Below, piece by piece: positions 21,401-33,085 of a stretch of DNA of 64,000 nt; positions within the stretch are counted from its first letter, which is position 1; every line of letters begins with the position of its first letter. The stretch spans positions 124,001-188,000 of the forward strand of contig MU858093.1 of assembly GCA_033297075.1 (NCBI GenBank). Reading direction: 5' to 3'. The position numbers were made by a program, and so were the translations under genes. Under the pieces are notes generated by a model. It worked only from the letters and a program-made list of their open reading frames with translations, made no database searches and was not told the origin of the DNA. The stretch comes from Rhypophila decipiens. Taxonomy: Eukaryota > Ascomycota > Sordariomycetes > Sordariales > Naviculisporaceae.

Positions 21401-24385
21401 CTGGTGACGCGGGCAGAGGTGAAGCCTCCGTTTGCGCGAAAACAATTTTATCACGAGTTACGACGATGGTGTCAACGAGACGTTTTGTCCTTGAAAGGTG
21501 GAGGAACTTTCTGCGGTGGATAAGTTGGGTATGCCATGTGTCTCGCAAGTCATGAAGTCTTGGTAGCGCGCTGCATGAAGAGGACCCGCCTGAATCAGTG
21601 CAGACCCCCCATCTCAATCAGCGTCGCGTTCAAAGCTCCGATCCACGGCCAAAAAATCCACCGAAAGCAGGGTGCTCGATCATTGAAGAAAGACAACTGG
21701 TAAGTAAAAACCCAGATCCTCAAATCAATTATGTGAGGGTATCTCCCAAGACAGACGGTTGTTAGAAACGAAGAGGTCAAAAGACTTTGGACAACGATGA
21801 GGGGTCCATCCGCCAGCCTCGAGCAGCCCACCATTCTCAACCCCTCGAATTACCGAATTATGACAAGGCGCCTTTCCATTTTGGATCGGTGGACGGGCCA
21901 CCCATGCAGTTCATCTGTTCCAGACGTCATGCCGCTTCTCACGCACCACTGGCGTCACTGGTGGCACCCACCCGAGGGCCGAAGGTGCAAGGATGCTTGG
22001 CTGACTCGTTTTAACAGTTGGGAAAATTGGGGTCCAGCGGTCAACCCAGACGTCGAATCGTCCCCTTTTTACGACTCGCGAACCACCGAATCGCTTACCT
22101 CTGCCGATCGATTGCGCTTGGAATCATTAAATGTCTTGCCCGGGGACACAACGAATTATTACCATGACAATTTTTTTGTAGACCCGGCCGATTCGTCGCA
22201 AGCGTTACACCGACGCCAATGCCGTCAGAAATCTCCCGCAAGAGTTGGGGGGCCCCCGCTTGCCTTCTGCTTCTGGTACAGGAGAGAGAACAACCCGTTC
22301 CATTGCTTACGTCCACGACAAGAAATTTCGACGCCGATCCAGTGCGATGATCTTTTGGTCTAGACCTCAAAAGGCCACGACCTGACAAGAGCCGGACTGG
22401 ATTCGGAGTCCACGACTATTTCAGTCCGTCGACGCACAGATTGTTCAGATCCAAAGGCTTGCCCCTCGCTTTCGCATCTACCGGTTATCGGCATCTCTCT
22501 ACGCTAGATTCTCGGCCTCGGAACGCATTTCCACCGTTTTCACAGGGCTCCGTACAGGCCAAACGTGTGCCACGGGGCCACAACTTGAGCCCTAACGCCA
22601 TCCGCCCTCGCCAAACATATGACCCACTGAAACCAACCGACTCTGAGCCCTTCCGAGCAATTGAGACCGAAAAACCGGACCAGGCTCAGGGCTTCCGAGA
22701 GTCAAGTGTGGGGAGAGACACGCCGACGGGCCTCGGGGCAGGGCACCAGCTTCCAGGAGCAGGGGTGGCTGCATCCCGCAGCACACTCTCTGGGGTTGAA
22801 GTTCTCAGAGCGCCCTTGGGATGCCCGTGGAGAGCTATTTTTGACCCGTGAAGGACTCGAGGGAACAATTACACCGTTACTGTGCCAAAAGATGGACAAC
22901 TCGTTGATGACACCATGCTAACATTCTGTTTACACGTGTTCAGATTTATACATACCCATCTTCTCTCCAGACGTCGGCGCATCTCGACAAGTATTAGAGC
23001 GCCGGTCATCCAGCTCCCGGAAGTTTGTTCTATTCATTTACGAGTGTAAACGAGGCCCTTCTTCGGGGCCCGCATTTCCTTGTCATTGGGCTAACCCAGG
23101 GCTCCTCTACACAACAAATGGTCGACACGCATCTACGTGTAGGTAGCCTTCTCTTGTCAGAATTTTGTCAGTGAATAAGTCGCTTGACTTGGTGCTATTG
23201 GGTACAAAGAACAGCAAAACCGGCAGCCGGAGGGGTTGGGGGCAACCGATGGAACCCCCAACCACCCCGTATCTACAGGATCTCGGAGCCGGCCTCGACT
23301 CCGATGAAGTCCTCACACGAAAGGCACACCACTTGCACACAAACACATCTATTTTCAGCCTCGAGTGATCTGCCACATAGATAGCCTAATCAATGCTAGT
23401 ACCTAACCAGTCTAAACCCCTGTTACGTGCTAGAAAAAAAAGTTCCTGCAGCGCCGCCCAAAAATTCCGAATTTCCCAGAAAACAACTTGAAGACGCCCC
23501 TTTAAGCAGACCCCTTTTCCGCTGGAGATATCAAAAGCTGTGGGTTCCAAATCCAGCCGGTCCCCAACTACCTGCATGCAGAAGACTTGCATAGTAACAC
23601 TTGAGAAGGAAACAAAAAAACCTGTTTTTGAGCGAGCTAGGACCAGTAGTTTTGACTCCCCACCAGCACCAGACCCGGACCGGGCCTATCAACAACCCAT
23701 GTTTTTCCGCCCAAAGCGCTTTGCCGAATTCCATCGTTACTAAAGACGTGTTCTACTCCGTCTATGCTTCTTTGCTGGAACCTTCCATTGCTGACATGGG
23801 GGTGGGTGTGGTGTCGAATAAATGACTCCATCGTGAGAATGCTGTGGCCTCGGAAGTTTGTGATTCCGTTTGAGGTGGCCCTGATGACCTCGTATGTGGT
23901 GTGGAGAGGAGGTGCGGATTCTTCCATTGCTCTCTGCAACTCCTCACCGGATCCTTGTGTTTGTTGCCTTTGTTACAATGGACGAATATAACCTCGTCGA
24001 ATGGGAGCTGGCGGGCCCGCGTCCATTTTCCCGTCCTCTGCGTGCGTGCGTCGTGTACATGCTGACAACGGGCAACGAGAAGGGGACAAAAGCCAAAACG
24101 GAATAGTTGCCTGCCAAGCCCAGCCAGGTGAGTTGGGTAGAAACCCAATATATTCCTCCACGTTGACCCCCATATGTAACACATCGTAGAATGAGCCGAT
24201 ATTTAGGCTCCCCGCGGTCATGCATCGCAGACCTGCCACGTACAGCCGGGCCCATCCGATAAGAACTGAGCGAGAGGGGTAAACTTTTCCAAGTCGCCGA
24301 GAAGGCCTCCCCGCTGGGGCTTGAAGCCAAGCGGCTCGTCTTATCAATCTGCCCCCTTCGTTCGTCTCTCCGTGATTTTCCTTAT
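18468..24385. other. 5.9-kb stretch without a supported gene
   Basis: The second-longest non-gene span apart from a few kilobases elsewhere, lying upstream of Ypd1. The ORFs present (for example 21797-22363 plus, 21207-21617 minus, 22441-22851 plus) show no family resemblance, no consistent splice partners and low-complexity or Arg/Pro/Ser-biased composition typical of chance ORFs in GC-balanced DNA. It may hold the first exon and long 5' leader of ypd1 and the 3' region of the DUF3984-type gene. Confidence 0.45.
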
Positions 24386-25609
24386 TCATAGCAAGACTTT
24401 TGATGCCACGCTCAGAAGCCACGCAGCATCTTGCCATCCACCTTCGTCGGGCTTGGGAGGAGGCATCCGCTCGCTCAAGTCGACGAGTGAAGATGTGGTA
24501 GAATCGGCAAAATGAGCCCGTCTGGGGCCTCGACTAACCACACTCGACGCGGATGATAGTTCCCCATCGTCCTCGGTATCGTCATCGTCGTCATCTTCGT
24601 CCTCATCTTCTTCTTCGTCCTCTGCGACAGCAAATAATTGTACCCCAACCAGATTTCCGAACCAGGCACCAACGCCGCCGTTGCCTCTCTTGACTAGCCT
24701 GCGAACTGTAGCCTCGTCGTCATCAATCCTGTCCTCGAAGTCGTCTCCGCCGTCCAGACCTGCGGCCTCCAGCTTCTCGTCGAGATTGACAAAGTCTGGT
24801 CCTTCGTACAGGGACTCGTCGTCATCATCATCGATAGCCGCCGGCGACGCCGTTGGGAAATAGCCACCGACGTCCATGGAGCGGCGATCTGAGGGAGTCA
24901 TAATGTTGGCGCGGCTCCCTACGCGGCTTTGGGACCGGCTGGGGTGACGGCTGTGAGTTGGTGAATGATGGGAGTAGAGCGAGGCAGTGTGGTGGTGATA
25001 GATGTCTCCTTCATGAACACTGCCCCGTCTGCTACCGCTAGCTAGTTCGCGCTCAAAAGGCTCGGCCTCAGGATCATGTAACCCAGCGAGACTCGTCGAG
25101 CTCGCCCTTGATACCAGCCATGCTTGACCCTTTGATTCGCGAGTCTCGGTGGAGATCAAGGCTCCGGTCCGTAGGAGCCAATCAGAATCCTTGCGGTCGT
25201 CATGGTTATGTCCCTTTCGCCGGACGTTTGGTGGTGCATGGAAGGAGAGAGAACGACAACCGACTGCACTGTGAGGGCCGTGGCTGTGACCGTTGGAGCG
25301 ATGACGGCCCTGGGCAATTGGTGCTGCGACAAGGTGCGTTGCAGACTTGCTCTTGGGGAGACGAGCTCCGCTACGCGAGGTAGATCTCGAGGTACCACCG
25401 GGAGAACGAGAGAGGAGTCGAGGAGTGGTCGGGGCGGATTTCCCTTGAAGGTAGGATGTGGACCTGGGGATAGTAGCGTCGACAGTGTCGTCAACGTCAT
25501 CGGTTTCCAATGGGAATTTGGAGGTCAGGGGAGCGAGGGTGAGGTGATTCAAGTTCGTAGATGAGCGGCTCTTGCGCCGTGCGGCGTGTTGATTGTACGC
25601 AACATCCAT
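24386..25609 (-). CDS. DUF3984-type acidic/Ser-rich protein
   Basis: A single exon of 407 residues with ATG at 25607-25609. The conserved core is RKDSDWLLRTGALISTETRE followed by SKGQAWLVSRASSTSL, and a C-terminal block near GNGGVGAWFGNLVGVQLFAV; together they resemble the Pezizomycotina family DUF3984. The rest is low complexity: a Ser/Arg-rich N-terminus, a His-rich segment (YHHHTASLYSHHSPTHSRH), and a long acidic run of Glu/Asp near residues 330-350. There is no signal peptide or membrane helix. The function is unknown. A coiled acidic nuclear or cytoplasmic protein is plausible but not shown. The family name is from memory of the motif and is moderately certain. Confidence 0.8.
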   Translation of the reverse strand: MDVAYNQHAARRKSRSSTNLNHLTLAPLTSKFPLETDDVDDTVDATIPRSTSYLQGKSAPTTPRLLSRSPGGTSRSTSRSGARLPKSKSATHLVAAPIAQGRHRSNGHSHGPHSAVGCRSLSFHAPPNVRRKGHNHDDRKDSDWLLRTGALISTETRESKGQAWLVSRASSTSLAGLHDPEAEPFERELASGSRRGSVHEGDIYHHHTASLYSHHSPTHSRHPSRSQSRVGSRANIMTPSDRRSMDVGGYFPTASPAAIDDDDDESLYEGPDFVNLDEKLEAAGLDGGDDFEDRIDDDEATVRRLVKRGNGGVGAWFGNLVGVQLFAVAEDEEEDEDEDDDDDDTEDDGELSSASSVVSRGPRRAHFADSTTSSLVDLSERMPPPKPDEGGWQDAAWLLSVASKVLL

Positions 25610-26839
25610 TTTGCTGTGTTTATACCGTGACTCAACAAATTTGAATCCGGCACGGTTGACGATTCCACGTTTTTTGGAGTTTCAATGCAACGAGTTCTTT
25701 GGAGTAGTTGGAGAAGACGAGAGGAAAGCGTGAATGGATTCTATGACAAACACCAGAAGAAAAGGAGAAGAAGCATTCACAGAGACCCACGATCTATATG
25801 TAGTCGTGAAAAGCTGTAGGACGACGTTGGACAGGAGAGGAGAAAAAGCTTTGATCCTCGCGTTTTGTTGGCGAACGAGGTTGAAAGTGCAATCCAGTCC
25901 GGTCCAGTGCAGGTCCATGCCATAGCTCACTGTCCCGATTTCGTCCAATCCCTGCTTCCGGGACGGCCAAACACACCACAAGCGTTAGTCGGCAGCTGCA
26001 CCGTGCCAGACCGAGCTGGTGGCACGATTTTGATTGGCCGAGGTCGACTGATGGACAGGGATTGGCTGACGCCACCCATGGAAGAAGGTTTCGGGCTCGC
26101 GTCTTGGCAGATGGGAAGTATCGGAAACTTGTGGCGCCCTGTTCTTTTGCCGCTTGCTCCCACCCGAATCTCGGCTATATGAGGTACCTCGATACCTTCT
26201 TCTCCGGGTTGAAAATAGAGTTCAGCCACAGATGGTTCGTGACGCCACAAGCCGATCACTGGTGGGGTTCCAAGCCATGGCATTTTTTAGCATGCCAAAC
26301 TGGACGCAAAACCCAGATGACTAACAATTCGAACAAGGTTTTGTGTGGTTTGCGATGCCTGAACTGGACTGAGAAGTCGAACCATCATCGACGAGGAAAA
26401 CTCACGCCGTCAAACCCGAGAAGTTGCACTTGCGAAAACCGAGTTACATGTGCAAGGTAACTGCTCGTCCAGTCTAGACGTTCTGGAAGCACAAAAAAGT
26501 ACTGCATAGTGCACACTACCACAGACTAAGCAGGGGCGCTTGCGTAAGGGATTCTCTCTAGTTTTTCCCTTCACTTTGCCACTCTTTTTTTGACTTGATT
26601 AGTCTCATCACACACTCCATTGGACCCTCTTTTTAGTACAAAATCACATTTTACGGTTACATCTTTTTGTGAGATACGACCGGAAGTCCCCGAGGGACAT
26701 CAATATCCTGGACAAGTTTTCAGCCCACGAGCCAAAGAAAACAGTCAGATATTTTGTGTGTGAACTGATAGATGAGAAGCTTATCATTCGAGTGAACTAG
26801 GCTAGAACCAAGACCGTCTCCCCTACCCCCCTGAACAAG
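25610..26839. other. Divergent promoter region between the DUF3984-type and Elp1 genes
   Basis: No gene supported. The two flanking genes are transcribed away from each other, so this 1.2-kb stretch must hold both promoters. No repeat or RNA gene is seen. Confidence 0.5.
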
Positions 26840-29800
26840 ATGCGGAACCTAAGAAATATAGGGCAGAGCACTTTTGTGCCGGACCCGTCGTCAGCCACGC
26901 CCATCACGGCGTCATGTTGGGACGTTGCTAGAGACGAACCCATAGTGGCATATGGCCCGACTGCCGATGAAGCGAGGATCGAGCTTGTTAGAGTTTCCTT
27001 GTAAGACCCATTCTCACCTTTCCCTTCCTTGATTGACAAGTTGCCTACGCACGCACATTTGTGACTGCTCAGAGTTCTAAAACATGTTTCGCGCTTCACA
27101 GAAATCCGAGGGTCATTGCCTCATGGGACGCGCCAAACGTAAAGGAAGATGGAGATGCAGATGCCATCCTGAGCCTCCATCACTTTAGTGATAGCCTCAC
27201 ATCATGTGTCATTATGGCTGGTGGTGATATTGTGACTGTCAGGGAAGACGATGATGACGGTGTTGAGGCACGCGTCGAGATTGTAGGCACACTGAGCCCG
27301 TCTATCGTGGCTGCTCGATGGTCTCCTGATGAAGAGCTCCTGGTCATCGCCACAGGCGACGCCAAGGTCATTTTTATGAGCCGCAGTTTTGATGTCATTA
27401 CCGAGACCGTCCTAACAGAGGATGATCTCAAGATGTCAAAACATGTCTCTGTGGGATGGGGTAAAAAGGAGACTCAGTTCCAGGGTAAGGGGGCCAAGGC
27501 CAAGGCCCTTCGTGATCCGACTATCCCAGAAAAAGTGGACGAGGGCAGGCCAAGTCCCTGCGATGATGGCAGATGCACCATCAGCTGGAGAGGCGACGGT
27601 GCCTACGTCGCTGTCAACCTGTTACAAGAGGGCGTGCGGAGAGTCATTCGCGTTTATAACCGCGATGGCGAACTCGACAGCGTGACCGAGCCAGTTGATG
27701 GCTTAGAGGGCAGCCTTAGCTGGCGGCCGTCGGGTAATCTCATGGCTGGCATCCAGCGGCTTTCTGACCGTGTCGATGTCGTTTTCTTCGAGAGGAACGG
27801 TCTCCGCCATGGCCAGTTTACTCTCCGGGTTCCAGAGAGCGCCCCGGATGCCGCTAGTACTCTGGCGCTAGAGTGGAACTCTGACTCGACCGTTCTTGCG
27901 GTCATGTTCAAGGACAGGATACAGCTATGGACAACTGGTAACTACCATTGGTACCTGAAGCAGGAGATTCTCTGTGGCCCGTCCCCGACTGAGCCGAGCC
28001 AGAGTCAGCTTCCGCTGTTCTCGTGGCATGCTGAGAAACCGCTCAGGTTTTCTGCCTCAACTCCTGGTAAGTTTATTCTTAAGTAAATATTCATTTTGCG
28101 GTCACTAAAAGATATGCGCCACATCTAGAAAAGGTCCTCTTGAATGAGTACATCTTTACGGTAGCCAAGGGGCCAGCCGGCCCGACCAACGACCATGGTG
28201 CCGTCGCAGTCATTGATGGGCGCACCATCAAATTCACCCCTTTCCGCACTGCCAATATCCCACCGCCTTATGCTTTCTCAGAACTTGAGATCCCCTCACC
28301 GGCCATTGACGTCGCCTTCTCACACGATGGCTCGTCAATGGCCGTGCTGCACCAAGTTGGTGTAAGCTTCTTTGCTCTCGAGTCCAAGGGCCCGCGGCTG
28401 CTGCCTCCCCGGCTGGTAGAGACTTCTTTGTTTGGTCTCGAGGAGTTTCAGCTTTATGAAGAAGTGCTGCTGCAGATTGCCTTCTCTGGGCCCACCGAGG
28501 TACAGGTGCTCCAGAGAGCCGGGGAACTTGGCTTATTATCCTATGACTTTTCGCAAGAAAATAAACAGTGGACGAGGACTGTCAACTCGGATACAATTGC
28601 CACGATTTCATCCTCTGATGATGGCTTGACCGCGGGGATTGTGGCCCAAGACCGCTTCGGAAAGTTGACATGCTTTTCCAGCCACGGAGCGACTCCTCTT
28701 CAAAAGTTTCCCGCCTTTCTTCCTTGGAGCAGCTTTGTCACGTATAATGAGGAGCTCCTGGCATTTGGGTTGTCTAGGAACGGTCATCTTTATGCCAACT
28801 CTCGGCAGCTGGTGAAGAACTGCACATCGTTTGTGGTTACCAACAGCCATCTCATTTTCACTACTAGTAATCATCTTGTCAAGTTTGTTCACCTGGCAAG
28901 TGTTGATGGTAAGCCTTTCATGCTCCTCGCCTGTGTGACAAGAACTACCGACTGACCATGCTGCAGAACTCGACGTGCCCGCAGATGATCCAGAGAATGA
29001 CGAGAGATGCAGAAGCATCGAGCGAGGTGGGCGCCTCGTGACGGCCATGCCCACAAGAATGAGCATCGTCCTCCAGATGCCACGCGGCAATCTCGAGACC
29101 ATCTTCCCTCGTGCCATGGTGCTCGCGGGTATCAGACATCTCGTCGAACAAAAGGACTACGGCTCGGCCTTTGCGACGTGCCGGACGCAACGTGTGGACA
29201 TGAACATTCTCTATGACCATCGCCCAGAGCAGTTCCTCGCCAATGTCGACTTGTTCCTGGACCAAATCAAGGATGCCGCCAACATTGATTTGTTTCTCTC
29301 AACCCTCAAGGACGAGGACGTGTCTCAGACCATGTACCGAGATACCAAGTCTGCTCCTAGTCAACAACTTCCCGGGGGCTCTCCCGAAAATCAAGCTTCG
29401 GGTGCGAGGCCGGGAAAGATCAACACAATCTGCGACGCGGTCCTCCAGAAGCTACGAACAAAGAAGAACGCCAACCTCCAGAACATCATCACCGCCAACG
29501 TCTGCAAGAACCCGCCCGCACTAGACGATGGTCTCCTCGTCGTAGCCGAGCTCATGCAGGAAGACGAGTCGCTAGCAGAGCGCGCAGTCGAGCACATTTG
29601 CTTCCTCGCCGACGTCAACACGCTCTACGACCACGCCCTGGGTCTGTACAACCTCGACCTAACGCTCCTCGTAGCCCAGCAATCCCAGCGCGATCCCCGG
29701 GAATATCTCCCCTTCATCCAAGAGCTCCACAAGATGTCCGTCCTCCGCCGACAATTCACCATAGACGACAAGCTGGCCAAGCGAGAAAAAGCGCTCGACC

Positions 29801-31014
29801 ACCTCAGAGCAATCGGCGACTTTGACGAAGCCTCTTCCTACTGCGTCAAACACAAGCTCTACCAGCACGCGCTGAAAATCTACCGTCTCGAAACCGAGCA
29901 CCACCGGACCCTGACAGACCTCTACGCGTCGCATCTCCGCTCAGTCTCTCAGTTCCGCGAGGCAGGTCTAGCCTACGAGTCGCTGGGGAACTTTGCCAGC
30001 GCAACAGATTGCTACCTCAAGGCGGGCGCTTCCTCGTGGCAGGAATGCCTCTACGTTGCGCAGCAACAATTACAATCCGGTTCGATCAACGCCGACCAGT
30101 TCGGTGAAATAGCCTCTGATCTGGCTGATGCCCTCCGCGAAGCAAAAGAGTACGCTTCTGCGGCGACGATCCACGCCGATTACCTGAATAGCATCGAGTC
30201 GGCCATCTCTTGTCTCTGCAAGGGGTATTTATTCGCCGATGCGTTGCGTCTCGTCACGCGACATGCACGACCTGATTTGCTCGAGAAGGGTGTCGATGCG
30301 GGATTGACGGATGCGTTCTCGAGCTCGACCGAGTTTTTGGCGGACTGTAAAGCCCAGCTCAAGGCGCAGGTCCCGAGGATTATGGAGCTGCGCAAAAAGG
30401 CAAAGGAAGACCCGCTGGCTTTTTATGAGGGGGAAAATCCTTTTGGGAACCGGTTTGGAAATGGCGCTGATATACCCGATGATATCTCTGTTGCTGCTTC
30501 GTCTAATATGATGAGTGTGGGCGCCTCGCTGTTTACGCGGTATACGGGCAAGGGGGGCTCTGTGGGGACTGTGGCGAGTAACGTGTCGAGAGCGACTAGC
30601 AAGAATCGCAAGAGGGAGGAGAAGAAGCGTGCTAGGGGAAGGAAGGGGACTGTGTACGAGGAGGAGTATCTTGTTAATAGTGTGAGAAGGTTGGTCGAGC
30701 GGGTGGAGAGTACCAAGGGGGAGGTGGAGAGGCTTGTTTTTGGGCTCGTGAGGAGGGGTATGGCGGAGCGGGCTAGGGCTATTGAGGAGTTGATGGGGGA
30801 GGTTGTTGAGGGGTGTAGGACTGCTGTTGGGGTTGTTTGGGAGCAGGACAAGCAGCAGCAGGTTGAGGGGGAGCAGGGACGGGAGGATGGGGAGGGGTAT
30901 AGGGCTACTGGTGGTGATGGCGTTTTGCAGGAGAGTTTGGAGGCTATGGGGGCTAAAACGGCGCCGCCTGTTGTGGGCGGGTTTGCGAGACTTGCGCTGT
31001 TGGGTGGGAGGTGA
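26840..31014 (+). CDS. ELP1: Elongator complex subunit Elp1 (IKI3/IKBKAP)
   Basis: Elp1 is the scaffold of the Elongator complex, which modifies wobble uridines of tRNAs in the cytoplasm. Exons 26840-27000, 27102-28066, 28129-28908 and 28967-31014 join in frame to 1317 residues, the usual length. The N-terminal half is beta-propeller sequence, with blades such as AARWSPDEELLVIATGD, SWRGDGAYVAVN and LEWNSDSTVLAVMFKDRIQLW. The C-terminal half is alpha-helical TPR-like: PREYLPFIQELHKM, DHLRAIGDFDEA, and YKLYQHALKIY-like repeats. A basic patch KNRKREEKKRARGRKG lies at about residues 1179-1194, matching the conserved tRNA-binding basic region of yeast Elp1. All introns have standard ends. Confidence 0.96.
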
Positions 31015-31357
31015 GATGGTCTTTGGGCTTGTCTTGAGAGTAGGGGGATGGTAGATGGGTTACAAAAGTTGAGCTTGAGAATGGAATGGAAAGGGAAGAA
31101 ATGCTCAAGGGATGAGCCAGCATATGGATGCTTTTTTTGGTTTGCACTTCTTAAAAGGAATGGAATATTTATTGCATCAATGCCTGTGTCTAATGCAATG
31201 ACGCCTTTTGTTGAATGCCCATGAAGTGAATCCTCGAGGAAGGGAAGGCAAGACAAATTTATATGGAAGGAGATTTGATTCGGCTATACTAGGCGATTCC
31301 AGGCAACAGAGGAACAGAAATTGTGATACAAATGAAAATCCTAGACAAAAGATGAAG

Positions 31358-31381
31358 CCATCACCATCCGGATGGTGATGG
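31358..31381. repeat. Perfect 24-bp palindrome next to the tRNA-like sequence
   Basis: The half-site CCATCACCATCC is followed directly by its reverse complement, with no loop. On the minus strand it lies 18 bases downstream of the tRNA-like sequence and is followed by CTTCATCTTTT. It may be a hairpin in the trailer before a Pol III-type T-run, or a chance palindrome. Confidence 0.6.
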
Positions 31382-31399
31382 TCCATCTAAGTAGGTCCT

Positions 31400-31478
31400 T
31401 GATCGAACCCAGACTTGAACTTGGGATCTTCAGTGTGTTATACCAGACTGACGTGGTAACCAACTATACTATTCGACC
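31400..31478 (-). tRNA. tRNA-Val(AAC)-like sequence with a 5-nt insertion, probable pseudogene
   Basis: Read on the minus strand, the ends GGTCGAA and TTCGATC form a complete 7-bp acceptor stem (one G-U), followed by a discriminator A. The D-arm region is AGTATAGTTGGTTACC, and the T-loop is GTTCAAGTC. The anticodon stem is TCAGT/ACTGA, but its loop is 12 nt (CTGGTATAACAC). Removing GGTAT leaves a normal CTAACAC loop with anticodon AAC (Val). The extra bases lie 5' of the anticodon, whereas nuclear tRNA introns lie one base 3' of it. The T-stem also has one mismatch. It is either a decayed tRNA-Val or an unusual tRNA. Confidence 0.55.
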
Positions 31479-31858
31479 TTGAGAGTGATTTATGCTTATT
31501 TGTAGTATCGATTGCATTTATCATTTGGGCGTAAGCCACTTACTTTGTGTACTGGACCGAGAAAGTATGACGGGAATTGGGTTATTCTGGCTGTGGTGGT
31601 GAGATGGGTGGGTCCATGTACCGTTGCTGTGACAACATTCAACTCAGGGGTAAGTAATCAGCCCGTGATATGTCGTTGGATTATATATCTTCCATTGTTT
31701 CACCTTGAAATAGATTGACAGATGAGAGGTTGAAATGCTGGGTGACTTGTGCATTGTGACACCGTGGTTTCACAATCAAGTGAGAAGGTTTCCCTGTTGA
31801 TGGAAGGTGCAGTGGAACCTGCTTTTTTTTGTGGCCGGCTGCTCTTTCCAAATCATGA

Positions 31859-32989
31859 TCACCGCGTCTTCCAAAAGTTCTCGTTAAAGCTCTTTGCCCC
31901 TTCCTTCCCAACTGTTCCGACCATGACCCCAAGGCCCCTTCCGAACTCGCTGTTATCGACCGATGCTTTGACGACTGTGGCCTTTTCTGACTCATCCAAC
32001 CCGAGATTCCCAGCCATAATTTTCGCGTCGTCACCAGTCTTGTTCCTGTGCCAATTTAGGTTTTTGGAGTCTCCAATTGCACCCGCGTATCTCTCTCTCT
32101 CATTTTGATCGTCTTCTCTCAGCCCAAGAACTTCGATATCTTCTTCTCTGAGCGTCACGACTTCAGCATTATCCAATTGTCGCGCCTGCAACAACTCGGC
32201 AAGACATAGTGGCGTCCCCAGCGCCCTCATTACGTTCTCGTTCATCTCCATAACGACCCTCTGAGCGACCTGGAATCCATCAATAAGGTTCCCAGTGAGC
32301 CCGACATGGACGACAGAAATCCGCACGATCAATTCTTGTCTGGCACCGGAGAGCCGAGCCAGAATCCCAGAGAGCTTCTTGTCATCTTTGTCACCGGACC
32401 TCAATGCGTGGCCGAATTGACGCATCTTGGACTTTTCTTGTTCGGCCTGAAGAACGTCAAAAAAAGTCTTCAGCTCCTCCATGATGGAGGTGATCGCTGA
32501 CACTTGGGCTTCGACCGCTGGGGTGTGCAGTCGTGGCTCGTCTCGGACCAGTTCAAGCGATGTGGATATCATTTCTAGTTGAGTGCGGACATCTTGGAGC
32601 GCCCTCGAGCTCCCGTTCACTCGGTCTCGCGCCTGTCGGATTTGCTGCACCAGAGTGATGGCTGCGTTGAGTAGCCCGACAATCGCCCCCGCGGTTCCTA
32701 TGACAGCTGCCTGTTCTTTATATCAAACTTGACCTCGAACATTGAATGGGGAGATAAAGAATTGCACTCACCATATTTGATAATTTCCGGCTCGATGGAG
32801 ATGGTTGTAATGGAGATCGAGAACCAAGACTGTGAGGCGCAATCAAGCCCTAGTTTAACGAATGGGGCTGACAATTTGGAACCCAGACGGCCAATAGAAA
32901 TCGCAGACACCCAACCTTTAACCGCCTTCAAAACGGAAGACACAGCCAGCGACACCTCTACCTGATCTGGACGCGCTACTTGAGGACAT
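31859..32989 (-). CDS. HET-s-like effector: helical N-terminal domain plus two C-terminal amyloid (HRAM) motifs
   Basis: The long last exon (31859-32706) encodes an alpha-helical domain (VIGTAGAIVGLLNAAITLVQ, with helices to about residue 220). The last 59 residues contain two copies of a HET-s-like amyloid motif: TGDDAKIMAGNLG and FGRGLGVMVGTVG, separated by a polar linker and followed by FNENFW. In Podospora HET-s, R1 and R2 have the pattern A/S-R-x-x-x-G-N and an aromatic end. Upstream coding is split: a probable exon near 32772-32916 (GWVSAISIGRLGS...IIKY), intron 32707-32771, and a short first exon from ATG 32989. The start is the least certain part. It is head-to-head with the NLR gene at 33086, the arrangement known for NLR/HET-S-type pairs. 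The predicted role is a cell-death executor at membranes, seeded by the NLR's N-terminal motif. Confidence 0.62.
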
Positions 32990-33085
32990 CACGCAATCAA
33001 CGTTCTCAGCGTCTGCTTTCTTTGTGGCAACAGAGTCGTGTATAATGCTTCACACACGGTATACATAACGACAGATCGCCAGTGC
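32990..33085. promoter_or_regulatory. Short shared promoter between the effector and NLR genes
   Basis: Only 96 bp separate the proposed start codons of two divergent genes, so their transcription is probably coupled or the 5' leaders overlap. No factor site is recognised. The exact limits depend on the uncertain start of the minus-strand gene. Confidence 0.4.

Larger units (their letters stand above)
31015..31858. other. Intergenic region between convergent genes, with a tRNA-like sequence
   Basis: Holds the 3' ends of Elp1 and of the minus-strand HET-s-like gene. The only structured content is the tRNA-Val-like sequence (31400-31478) and a perfect 24-bp palindrome (31358-31381). Confidence 0.5.

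Noticed and set aside
21797..22363. 188-codon plus-strand ORF
   Set aside because: No recognisable motif, no plausible neighbours by splicing, and overlapping ORFs of similar length on the other strand.
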